A DNA stretch of 64,000 bases, from positions 3,064,895 to 3,128,894 of the forward strand of contig WNKI01000001.1 in the NCBI GenBank assembly GCA_015350385.1, written 5' to 3'. This DNA is from Aculops lycopersici. Lineage: Eukaryota > Arthropoda > Arachnida > Trombidiformes > Eriophyidae. Numbering within the stretch: the first letter of the stretch is position 1; each line of letters starts with the position of its first letter. The notes under the pieces are model-generated. The model ran no database searches and had not been told where the DNA came from. It saw only the letters and a program-made list of their open reading frames with translations. Positions 47,087 to 56,391 of the stretch are shown piece by piece. A program made the position numbers and the translations under genes.

Positions 47087-48345
47087 ATGATATTGAGCAA
47101 GCCAATCAAATGTACAATCACATCTCTTGATTGCAAGGTGATTGTTGAGATAGTCACGAGAGGCCTGACGGGGTATCAGATGCGGGAATGCACGATGCGC
47201 GTCATTCTAAGGTCAGAGAGATCTTCAATGAACTTATCAGACTGTAAAGATTACAATGCAAGAAACCGCATCTCGAAATCTCTATCCGTAGCGAAGTTAT
47301 ACCTCCAAACGTGTTTTATGGTTTACGTATATTCTGAGAAAATCACAAATGTCTTGACCTCAATTCTTGCATATTCTTGATTCCGGCCTCGACTTGCACA
47401 GAACCTGCCAAAAGTTGTTACTACTGCGCCTCTCGTACGGCCCGGGGCCCCACGACCACCTGAGGCTTCGAATCAAGGTGGAGCTTGTTCAGAGTTGACA
47501 GCAGCGTGCAACGTAGCAGGAGTAAGTCCGCCAAATTACACTGAACCTAACGACAAAAACCGTTTTTAGATGACACTTGTATTGCAGAAGTTATTCAAGA
47601 TACAATGAAAACAACACCTGCAATCGTCTCAGAAGCTGAATTCTGAGCTTCCGGTTGCGTCGGCATCATGCTATCACTCGTAGTTCTCGAGATACAAATG
47701 TTTTCCAAAAGTATTTTTCGCCAAAATCAACGTCCAACGGTAACCCAAAGGATCAACGGAGAAACTGGCATTGCATGTTACGGAATTCCCATTTAGAGGC
47801 TCGGAGGCCAAAAGCCGGAGCTCTCGCTAGTCCAGAAAGGGAGGGTCTGAGTGAGGGTGCCGAGGCACTGCCCTCTCTGGTTCGGGCTGGCGCAGTTGTG
47901 TGCCTCCGGAGTAATCGCAATAAGGAAAGGGTCGGATTCGATGATATCGAGCGTAATAATGAGGACCATTAACTTAAACTGTCATCATTCAATAACTTGG
48001 TTAGATTTTCACACCAAATTCCGTGCACGGCTCTGTAAAATCCTGATACACTCCCTGAGTACTGCAAAACTAGCGTGAATTACCGTTAATCTCCACCATT
48101 GAGGTTTCCGGTCATTCGAAGAAACCTCAGTAGGCGGTCCTCGCGATAGTGCAGTGGCCTAAGCGATGTAAACTAACAAAGCCATCAATCGATCCATCAT
48201 CTCAAGCCGTTTTGGTGTAAATATCTTCAGACATTAAGGAATGATGATACCCGGCCCCAAAAAAGGTATTGTTCCCACAGATGCATATAAATTTTTCACC
48301 TGTCAGAGTATTCACACCAAATTTGCAGCACATAATCCTTGAATG
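47087..48345 (+). repeat. Interspersed repeat, arm B
   Basis: By eye it matches the reverse complement of arm C with about three differences over 47087-48173. These are one base near 47192, one near 47310, and a one-base indel near 47737. Beyond 48173 identity falls abruptly to roughly 85%. Short frames (for example 47655-47972 and 47851-48078) recur in arm C only because the DNA is duplicated; they show no known domain. A 9-bp inverted repeat TGAGGTTTC / GAAACCTCA lies at about 48101-48130. Confidence 0.85.
48140..48210 (+). other. tRNA-like module with Pol III A and B boxes (arm B)
   Basis: A box TAGTGCAGTGG at 48147-48157 followed by CCTAAGCG; B-box-like TCTCAAGCC at 48200-48208. The box spacing is 42 bases, against 58 in copy A. 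The boxes are among the best kept positions in this otherwise diverged part. Confidence 0.45.
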
Positions 48346-50572
48346 ACAACTAACTAAAATGGAAGTTTTATTTTGTAAGTAATCTGATCGTTTTTGGACA
48401 ATCGCAGCATACTGTGACTCACATGAACCTCGATAATTCCAAATCGTGGCTACTGAACAGTCACAAATCGCTCAGATATGCCTCTTCGGATAACTGATGG
48501 GAGAGTTTTATTTCCCGACCTCAGAAAGATTAAATGAATCCGGTCTCAAATTACCTTCTATTCACGTCAGCGACAACCGATTCCATGCCAGCAGAAAATT
48601 TTCCACGAAACTTTCCACACTCTTGCCTGAGACTGCAAAGCACTAACTGAGTTTGTTGTTCACTCCTTGACTTGGTTTGTTTTCGATCCGTCAAACCACC
48701 TGATGATACATGAGGAACTCAAAGGGTGCATGGGCACAACTATATTTACATCGTTTTTATGAAACCTTCTATCTGCCTGATGACTAATCAATTGTTTACC
48801 TTTAGACTTGAAAATCTACTCCCTCGTCAGCTTTACTATTTTTGGTATTTTCTAATCTCCGTTCCGAATCGCCCTAACTGTTTGGCGTCGACGAAGCGAA
48901 GAAACATTCACGGAAACTCCAACTAATAGCATCTCATCAAGTCTGGTTATCTAATCGTATGAGCTCATCAATGGTGGACTTCTAAATGCTTAAGATTCGG
49001 CCAAAGTTTGAGGCTTACTCGTATGATTCAGGCTCAAGTTAACCTTGACTCGATGCCGTCTTGTCCAAGTGATAAACATGCGGACAATTAGCCATCCACA
49101 GATCGATAACATGAATGCAGGTCTCGTTTCGAGTCAGTTAGTTAACATTCGGCCCATCGCCTTTCTCTTGAACAAATATGGAAAGTGCTCTGTTTGTGAT
49201 GAATCTCATCAGTTCTAACGTTCGCATTTTCGTGGAGTTCTCGAGAAAAACTACTCGAGAACCTCACTAAAAATTCAGCTAAACTTAATCTCACCATCCA
49301 AACAACTTCCAATCGGAAAATTATGGCTTGTCACGCAGAATCCACTCACTTCCTGTGCTGAGGTGCCCGAGAACTGGATCAAAACATTGACATTAACATT
49401 GAGCTTTCCATCAAGGAAATCTTGTCGAGAGAATTTTTATTCAGTTGCAATAGACTGGAAAAGAGTTCAAAATAATTCCAAGGATCCCAGTCGGTCAATC
49501 AATCACTCATTCGGCTAGCTAGCTAGTCAGTCAGTCAGTCAGTTAGTCAGTTAGTCAGTTAGTCAGTTAGTTTGTGAGTTAGTCAGGCGGTGAGAGCACA
49601 ATGCAAGTGCAGTGAACTCGAGGTGTGACGTATCTCTCTCAAGCTCAGTCTTACCTGCTGAAGCTGTTACAACAGGTAAATCTGCGTGTAATTGAGTTGG
49701 CATTGGCCGCAGCGGCGGCTGCCCCTGTGAATTCGAATGCGAGTGGCACATTTTCGTCTACCTAATTTTCGAGGTAGGAACATGGAGAGCAGCAGGTGTG
49801 CTTGCATGCTTCGTAACGAACGTGCCCCATCTTATAACCTGTGCAGTTTATGCGGCGGGATGCACATTAGTCCCACTCAGACCACAGCAACAAGTTTCCA
49901 GCTTTCGAACGCCTGCTTGCTCGCTTTTCATACAACCAGCGAGAGAGAGAGAGGGAGAGAGACAACAGCCTTGCCGTAATTTCCATTCATCTATGTTAGA
50001 TCATTTGGAGATGGAAGGAGAGAGAGAGAGAGAGAGAAACCTGTTGGTTTTTTTCGGTCGCCTTCATTTTATACCTTCGGGGAATTAACGAGTCTCAAGT
50101 CTTCGAACTTCCAGTTCTTATTAGTGGGTTGCTTCCATGACTCACTAACATCTAACTAGCATCCCTCGGCTTACATTGCGCCTGGGATAATATTTTCCTC
50201 GCTGACTCCTTTGCCTCCTCCGTCGACTCTTCCTCCACTGACTTCCCAGTCTCTTGAATCGAATCTTAAGTTGAACTTGAAATTCGAACTCTCAACGAGC
50301 ACCAGAACCGGTCGAACAGTGAAAAGGTGAAGAGCAAGAGCATTGCGGAAGTTGATTCTGGTTTGAAGGAAACAAAGAAAAAGAGAGCAAAGTAAGAAGA
50401 AGAGGAAGAGGAGCTAATTGCGCAACTCGTTAGCCACAACTAATCAGAGAAGAGCAATAGAAATTTGGATGGTCATTCAAGTGGCCATATTGATTTAGCA
50501 ACACAAACTTGTCCTCTTGACAACCAAGACACAACCTCACATACAATCAACTATACACTCAACTCAATCAAT
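48346..50572. other. No gene recognised
   Basis: A CCCGACCTCAGAAAG block near 48512 resembles the tail of repeat copy A. An AGTC/AGTT tandem run lies at 49507-49590. Two GA tracts sit at about 49940 and 50017. The last 500 bases are A-rich and should hold the promoter and leader of the downstream gene; no TATA box is clear. Confidence 0.5.
49507..49590 (+). repeat. (AGTC/AGTT)n tandem repeat
   Basis: It starts as TAGC units, becomes AGTC units, then alternates AGTT and AGTC. It is a simple imperfect tetranucleotide tract. Confidence 0.9.
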
Positions 50573-53356
50573 ATGAAACATAAAATCTCATGCAATAAGA
50601 AACCATCCAATAGCTTTGTTGCCGTCTGTTTCCTGTCATTATTCTTATCAATTCAACTCACCAGTGTGAGTTTACAAAAGATTTCTCAGGAGACATTAGG
50701 TGCGTTGACCAATCACTCAAAAGAGAATGGTGATCTCGAGAGTGGAATCGATAGTAACAGCAAAAGTGATAGTGATATAAAACCCCATCATCAAAACCAG
50801 AATCAAGCTCGAGAACTAAAGACGCAACAAAAAACAGAAATTCCTCACAACTACCTGTTTTTTGCTGAACTAGAGCAACAAGAACCGGAACAGCAACAAC
50901 AACAACACGATGGAGTGTCTAATGAAACTGAAACTCTCACAGATACCAAAAATCAAAGGGCAAACGAGATTGACAGTTATGAGCTCGTTCAAATGTACTA
51001 CAGTGGCTTTGAAGGAGCCCAGGGGAAGATGACAATTGCGCAGGTGGACAGGGTGGCCACTGCGGCCAGGTTTCGATATGCCGGTTACCTGGCCCTGGAG
51101 CGGCACAAGTACGACTCATACCAAGAGCTACGATTGTCAGGTGGCCCCGAGGTCAATCAAGAGTTGTGTTTGCTACAACTGGCCGATTTAAACCAAAGAG
51201 CTTTAGTGCAATCGAGAGAGAGGATGCAATCAAAGGATATAAATTTGTATCAGTTACTTGATACGTTCGGCCAAATCCCGTCGGGACTCACCTCTAGCAA
51301 CATCTTTTGGCCCGGCACTTACAATAGGTGCACTCGTGCCAAGATTGACACACTAAATAGTGTCTCGTTGCCCTCAGAAACCCATTCGATTTCCTCATTC
51401 AAGATCAAGGGATCAGCCAACCCGCAAATTTCACCAAAACTATTTGGTGCGCCAACAGGAGGTAGGTCAATGCAAACCACGCGATACTGTTGGGCTTCGG
51501 CGAGATTTAGAAGCTGGAAACAGGTTGACGAGGAGAGATATGACAGGCAAGCGATAAAAGTTGGCGTTTGCTTGCCTAAGGCATGCGATTCGCTTAATTA
51601 CAAGAACAAGTATGAGCTCGTTGAGTCATTAATTGAGCATCAAAATCACAAGTACGTTTACAAGAATGAGATGAAGTTGATTGATTTGTATTGTTTGCCT
51701 GATGAGCAATCACCATTGAGATCGGTGTTTTTCTCTAGGAGATCATCAACTGTAATTATTCTATCTGGTCTATGGATGAGTTTTTTAATTTATGCAACAA
51801 TCAAAAGCGAGATCGCGGCAAGGAGAGGGGACAAACAACACCCGCTAAGCTCCTTCTCGGTGCTCACTAATTTAAGGAGATTATTTGATTGTAGCAAACG
51901 CGAGGAAACTCAACCAACGCAGGCCACCAACAAACAAGAACCACTTGTTAAATTTGAGATTCTCGACGGCTTTAAGGTAATCTCATCAGTTTCCATAATC
52001 ATGGCCCACACTTTAATGTGCATCCCTCTCACATCGACAAACGAGCAGGAGGCCATCCATTTGATATCAAGTCCGCCATTTCTCATAGGCAACCTGTTGC
52101 CTGCTTTCGCAGTAAACTCCTTCTTCGCCATCACAGGACTACTAACAAGCTATTTTGCCCTGAAGCACCACGAGAAGCATCCATTCATCACTAGTCCTCT
52201 CAGTTGGTTGGTGCTCATTCTGAGGAGATATATTAGAATCATGCCCACTTACATAATCATGGTCGCCTACCTCAAATATCTGGCCAAATTTACGGGTTCG
52301 GGTCCATTTTGGGACTATGGCACCACAATCTTGGCTAAACGAAAGAAGTGCGAGCAAGAATCCTGGCTCATAACTCTATTTATGGGCTCTAATTTTATGC
52401 ATCCCCTGGAACAATGTATCCCATCAGCTTGGTATCTAGCAAGTGACTTTCAATTCCTACTAATTACTCCGATATTTCTGATTGCTCTCCTGAAAATGCC
52501 CGAATTTGGACGCTTGTTGTTGAAGATTAGCATCTGCGCCGGTTATCTGGTTGGAATTGTGGGTATTATGCTTGAAAAAACAGAAAATCTCATACCAATA
52601 GCCAAATTTGGACCCGATGGATTCAAAACTTATATAACTTTCCTGTCAGCAAGCTACACGCAACCGCATCACCGAGTCCCCGCCTACCTGTTTGCCCTAT
52701 TAGCCGGCCACACCCTTTACCGGATGGAGAAGAAGAAATTAGACGAGAGTGACAAGGATGGGAATAAGAGTGACAAAAAGTCGTGTGAAAATCTGGAAAC
52801 AAATCAGATGGAAACAAGTGGTGAGGTAAAGAAAGCAATTGAAATTGCCTGGTCACCGATGTTCAAGTTTTACGGCAAGTACATGAGCTTATTTTGCGCT
52901 TGGATTGTCATATTGATTACGCCATTCGTTGCAAGGTTGTTGCCCCTAAACGAGTTGGGCGGCAAAATTACCGTTGCGATCTCAATGCCAACCTATCACC
53001 TGCTCTACGCTGCCTCGGTTACCGTGTACATTTTGCTCGCATCAACAGGTGGCGGCTTTGCCGGGGTGAACAGATTTTTGGCTGCCAAGTTCTGGAAGCC
53101 GCTAGCTCGTTTAAGTCTCTGCGTAGTGCTCATCAACATTGAGGTGATCGATTACATCAATCAAGCAACCACAAACACCATGGAGTTTACAGGCAAAGCG
53201 CTTGCGCAAGCTCAACTGGTTAGCTTGGTCCTCATCTACCTGGCGGCAACCTTTATGTATGTCACCATTGAGATTCCAATGAAGAATTTCCTCGAGGTAT
53301 CCATGCGAGCTCTGAAGTCGTGTTTGGTTAGTTCGCAAAAGCGGCGACAGGAATAA
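50573..53356 (+). CDS. NRF-6-like membrane acyltransferase (acyltransferase 3 family), copy 1
   Basis: A 927-residue predicted multi-pass membrane protein of the nose-resistant-to-fluoxetine type, best known from C. elegans nrf-6/ndg-4. In that animal the family affects lipid and drug uptake; the substrate here is unknown. The ATG at 50573 gives a clean signal peptide (hydrophobic 14-31); a TTG further up was not used. The NRF domain includes INLYQLLDTFGQIPSG (about 223), GVCLPKACDSLNYKNK (331) and LYCLPDEQSPLRS (372). A first membrane segment lies near 392-415. The acyltransferase domain starts at LDGFKVISS (464), with the conserved His in AHTLMC (479), VNSFFAITGLL (514), PSAWYLASDFQF (617) and a QPHHR motif near 692. 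The common Asp before FF is Asn here. It lies tail to tail with a paralogue 284 bases away. AATAAA occurs 8 bases past the stop. Confidence 0.9.
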   Translation: MKHKISCNKKPSNSFVAVCFLSLFLSIQLTSVSLQKISQETLGALTNHSKENGDLESGIDSNSKSDSDIKPHHQNQNQARELKTQQKTEIPHNYLFFAELEQQEPEQQQQQHDGVSNETETLTDTKNQRANEIDSYELVQMYYSGFEGAQGKMTIAQVDRVATAARFRYAGYLALERHKYDSYQELRLSGGPEVNQELCLLQLADLNQRALVQSRERMQSKDINLYQLLDTFGQIPSGLTSSNIFWPGTYNRCTRAKIDTLNSVSLPSETHSISSFKIKGSANPQISPKLFGAPTGGRSMQTTRYCWASARFRSWKQVDEERYDRQAIKVGVCLPKACDSLNYKNKYELVESLIEHQNHKYVYKNEMKLIDLYCLPDEQSPLRSVFFSRRSSTVIILSGLWMSFLIYATIKSEIAARRGDKQHPLSSFSVLTNLRRLFDCSKREETQPTQATNKQEPLVKFEILDGFKVISSVSIIMAHTLMCIPLTSTNEQEAIHLISSPPFLIGNLLPAFAVNSFFAITGLLTSYFALKHHEKHPFITSPLSWLVLILRRYIRIMPTYIIMVAYLKYLAKFTGSGPFWDYGTTILAKRKKCEQESWLITLFMGSNFMHPLEQCIPSAWYLASDFQFLLITPIFLIALLKMPEFGRLLLKISICAGYLVGIVGIMLEKTENLIPIAKFGPDGFKTYITFLSASYTQPHHRVPAYLFALLAGHTLYRMEKKKLDESDKDGNKSDKKSCENLETNQMETSGEVKKAIEIAWSPMFKFYGKYMSLFCAWIVILITPFVARLLPLNELGGKITVAISMPTYHLLYAASVTVYILLASTGGGFAGVNRFLAAKFWKPLARLSLCVVLINIEVIDYINQATTNTMEFTGKALAQAQLVSLVLIYLAATFMYVTIEIPMKNFLEVSMRALKSCLVSSQKRRQE

Positions 53357-53640
53357 GTCGATCAATAAATAATATCTATAAATTAGTGATAGTAAAAGAC
53401 TCGACATATGTTTAATCGGTAGAGTTCATGTGTATCGCGTGGTGCAATAATCAAATGAGCCTCACTTACAACCCGCTTGTAAGTTACAAGCGGGTAAAAA
53501 AAGATGACCCCATTAAGAAAAGCCATTTCCTATCCCTCGTATCACTTGATAAATACTCACAGTTAATTTATTATTACTTTGCCATTAACAATATACAATT
53601 CCTTTCAATGAAATTAAATTATTTATCCTAAATTGAATCA
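53357..53640. terminator. Shared 3' region of convergent NRF-6-like genes
   Basis: AATAAA for the plus gene lies at 53364-53369, and for the minus gene at 53572-53567. Midway is a perfect 25-base hairpin (53471-53495). The layout would let each gene end before entering the other. Confidence 0.6.
53471..53495. repeat. Perfect 12-bp hairpin at centre of inverted duplication
   Basis: ACCCGCTTGTAA and TTACAAGCGGGT flank a single G at 53483. An overlapping alternative pairing, CTTACAA with TTGTAAG (53464-53482), is mutually exclusive with it. Confidence 0.85.
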
Positions 53641-56391
53641 CTACATTGTCTTCTGTTTGCCGGCAGCCATGCGATTGATCGCCAGGGACAACAGGTGGTT
53701 TAGGCAGCCGCGCATGGGAGCCTCAAAGAGAACGCAAATCAAGATGGCCACCAAGTAGCTCAAGATTATATATGTTAAATTTAAGCTTACCAAAATTGAG
53801 CTACTGATGTATTGCGCCTGCCAAAAGCTTTGTATATTATAAACAACAACCTCAATGTTGATTAAAACAACACAAAGACTTAGTCTTGCTAGAGGTTTCC
53901 AAAAGTTTGCCATCAATATTGAGTTGAGCAGTCGGTTTCCATTGCCGGTGGTTGCAAGTAGGATATACAATCCAACGGCAGTGGAAAACAACAAGTGGTA
54001 AGTGGGTAAATAGAGGGCGACGGCTATTTTGGAGCTTGCAACGTTGAAAGGCAAGCGACTTGCCACAGATGGAGTTAGAATTCCGACAAGCATAAAGAGG
54101 CCGCTGAATGAGGGTGCCCAATATTTAAATGCCGGCGACCAGTCATGTTTCTCGAGCATCGGCTGTTTTTGCTGCCGAACTTTCTCGCAAGCATCAACAC
54201 TTTCTTCAGATAACAAGTGGCCATCAACATTGTCGTTGGTGTTGTTGTTGTTGTTGTTGTTCAGATCTTCTTGTCCCCGTTTTGCTTGCTCTTTTACTAG
54301 TGCAACTTTCAAGAGAGATTCCTGCTCGAAACGGTAAAGGGAGTAGCCAATTAGGAGACCCACTAGATAGGCGGATATTCTATGGTGTGGCTGGGTGTAA
54401 CTGTAGCTCAGGTGGGTGACGTAATGCTTGAATCCATGAGGCTCGAACTTGACCACTGGTCGGAAGTCCTCCTCTGGCGAGCTCATGATGCCAACAATTC
54501 CAATTATGTAGCCAAGAGCAATGCATAATCTCAATAGCCACTGGCCGAAGGAGGGACTTTTATGTAGAGCAATTAAAAAGATGGGAGATACAAGGAAGAA
54601 TTGAAAATCGTTTGCCAGATACCAAGCCGATGGGATACAATGATCCATAGGACTCTTGAAGTTGGCGACGAATCCAATGACCCACCACCAACTCTCCTGC
54701 TCGCAAACTTTCCTCTGACTCAGCGAGGAGGTCCCATAGTCCCACATTGGACCCGAGCCGGTGAATTTTGCAATATACTTCAGGTAGGCAACAACCAGTG
54801 CATACATTGGCATTATCCTGAGATACCTGTAGATAAAGAGAGCAAACCACCGGCTCGGACTGTTCATGAAGGATTGAGTTTGGTTTTGTTTCATCAGCAG
54901 GTAGCAGAAGAGTAAGCCAGTGATTACAAAGAAGGAGTTGACTGCAAAGGCCGGCATGAGGTTTGCTAGAACGTAAGCAGGTGAACTTGTATACGCAAGC
55001 TCTCTGCCATTGGTCATAATTTGCGTTACACACATCAACACGTGGCCAGTAATGATGTACAACATGGAAATAACCTTGATTCCCTCGATCACACTCAAGT
55101 CGACAATCTTGTCTTCATGGCCACTTGTTGTCGTTGGCCGTGTTGTTCTGGTTGATGTTCCTTCTTTGGACATTTCGGTCATTTTCGTGAGACTTGAGGC
55201 GCTGCTGGTGTCGAATAATTTCTTCAAATTAACTGTTAGGGCCAAAATCTCATACAACTTGAAACCGGAATCTGCAACAACCTTTTCATCTTGCTTCAGT
55301 TTGGATCCCCCAGTTAAACCGAAGGACTGTTGTGGATTGATTTCCTCAGGAATACGTTGCTTCATTTGATGATTTAGAAGTTCATACTTGTATGTTGAGT
55401 AGATCAATAGCACTATCCAAGCGCCTAACAGGCAAACGAGGCCTAGGGTGACAGGTTGCCAGTACCACGTCCGCAGCGGCGACTGCTCGTCGGGTAAACA
55501 GTACAAGTCGGTGATCTCGAATGCGCCCCGGTCCACGTCTCGCAATTGATATTGGAACAATTGTCTTACCAATTCAAACTTGTTCTTATAATTAAACGAG
55601 TCGCAGGTTGCAGGTAAACAGACACCTGTTTTGAGGAATCGCAAACTATGTGGCTGGTCCAAGTCCCAGTCTTTGTGTCGCAATGTTGCTGTACAATATC
55701 TGGTTTTAACCTTGGGAGATTCATCGTCTATCTTAATTGACAGTCGCGTGCAGCCCCGATAATGTCCAGTCCAGAAGGCGTCGCCCGACAAGAGACCCGA
55801 AGGGACACGACCAAAAGTATCGAATAGTAGGTACAAGTTGATATCAAGTGACTTTAAACCTTTGGCTCTTAGTATTTTGGATCGCTCATATAAATTTTCC
55901 AAGTGACGGAGACAGAGTTCTTGGTCAACCTCCGGTCCACTGGAACTCTTCAACTCTTCGTGGGTGTCGTATTTGTGTATATAGCAATCGCCATAAAAGA
56001 GAGATCTAAATCTGGTTTCGAGTGCCAAGAGTCCAAATTGCTCGATTCTCATTGAAACTTGGTCCATGAAGTTGAAATACATATCGGGTGCATTCTTTAA
56101 ATAGCTTGCAAAAGTATCACTATCGCTATCAATCTCAATCATAGCACTTGTATGATGACTAGTTTTTTCTTGATCTTTTAAAAGTTTGCCCTCCTCTTCG
56201 AAGCTTTGGCCAGGATACAACGACCAAGTCGCTTCCGGTTTTGAGCGGCCACTTGTTGCGGTTAAATTTTCATTATTTAGCTCGCGAATGGGTTTGACCA
56301 ATTGGCAATTCCCTCTACTCGATATGACGACATACAAAACGAGGGCAACCAGAGGTAGCTTTTGCAGTCTTGCGTTAACTTGAGGTATCAT
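53641..56391 (-). CDS. NRF-6-like membrane acyltransferase (acyltransferase 3 family), copy 2
   Basis: A 916-residue paralogue of the convergent plus-strand gene. I chose the ATG at 56391 (ATAATGA, A at -3) because it gives a short signal peptide (LPLVALVLYVVISS). An earlier in-frame ATG at 56439 would add 16 residues and bury the signal. NRF-domain blocks are INLYLLFDTFGRVPSG (about 184), GVCLPATCDSFNYKNK (256) and LYCLPDEQSPLRT (296). The acyltransferase domain has IEGIKVISM, the His in ITGHVLMC (450), VNSFFVITGLL (484), PSAWYLANDFQF and YTQPHHR. A loop with an Asn run (GTT repeat, 54239-54260) is copy-specific. By eye the membrane domain is about 60% identical to copy 1 and the extracellular part less. 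As in copy 1, Asn replaces the usual Asp before FF. Role and substrate are inferred only from family. Confidence 0.9.
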   Translation of the reverse strand: MIPQVNARLQKLPLVALVLYVVISSRGNCQLVKPIRELNNENLTATSGRSKPEATWSLYPGQSFEEEGKLLKDQEKTSHHTSAMIEIDSDSDTFASYLKNAPDMYFNFMDQVSMRIEQFGLLALETRFRSLFYGDCYIHKYDTHEELKSSSGPEVDQELCLRHLENLYERSKILRAKGLKSLDINLYLLFDTFGRVPSGLLSGDAFWTGHYRGCTRLSIKIDDESPKVKTRYCTATLRHKDWDLDQPHSLRFLKTGVCLPATCDSFNYKNKFELVRQLFQYQLRDVDRGAFEITDLYCLPDEQSPLRTWYWQPVTLGLVCLLGAWIVLLIYSTYKYELLNHQMKQRIPEEINPQQSFGLTGGSKLKQDEKVVADSGFKLYEILALTVNLKKLFDTSSASSLTKMTEMSKEGTSTRTTRPTTTSGHEDKIVDLSVIEGIKVISMLYIITGHVLMCVTQIMTNGRELAYTSSPAYVLANLMPAFAVNSFFVITGLLFCYLLMKQNQTQSFMNSPSRWFALFIYRYLRIMPMYALVVAYLKYIAKFTGSGPMWDYGTSSLSQRKVCEQESWWWVIGFVANFKSPMDHCIPSAWYLANDFQFFLVSPIFLIALHKSPSFGQWLLRLCIALGYIIGIVGIMSSPEEDFRPVVKFEPHGFKHYVTHLSYSYTQPHHRISAYLVGLLIGYSLYRFEQESLLKVALVKEQAKRGQEDLNNNNNNNTNDNVDGHLLSEESVDACEKVRQQKQPMLEKHDWSPAFKYWAPSFSGLFMLVGILTPSVASRLPFNVASSKIAVALYLPTYHLLFSTAVGLYILLATTGNGNRLLNSILMANFWKPLARLSLCVVLINIEVVVYNIQSFWQAQYISSSILVSLNLTYIILSYLVAILICVLFEAPMRGCLNHLLSLAINRMAAGKQKTM

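Noticed and set aside
47655..48078. ORFs duplicated in the two repeat arms
   Set aside because: They are shared only because the DNA is duplicated; the frame is broken in the diverged copy A and shifted by an indel between the arms.
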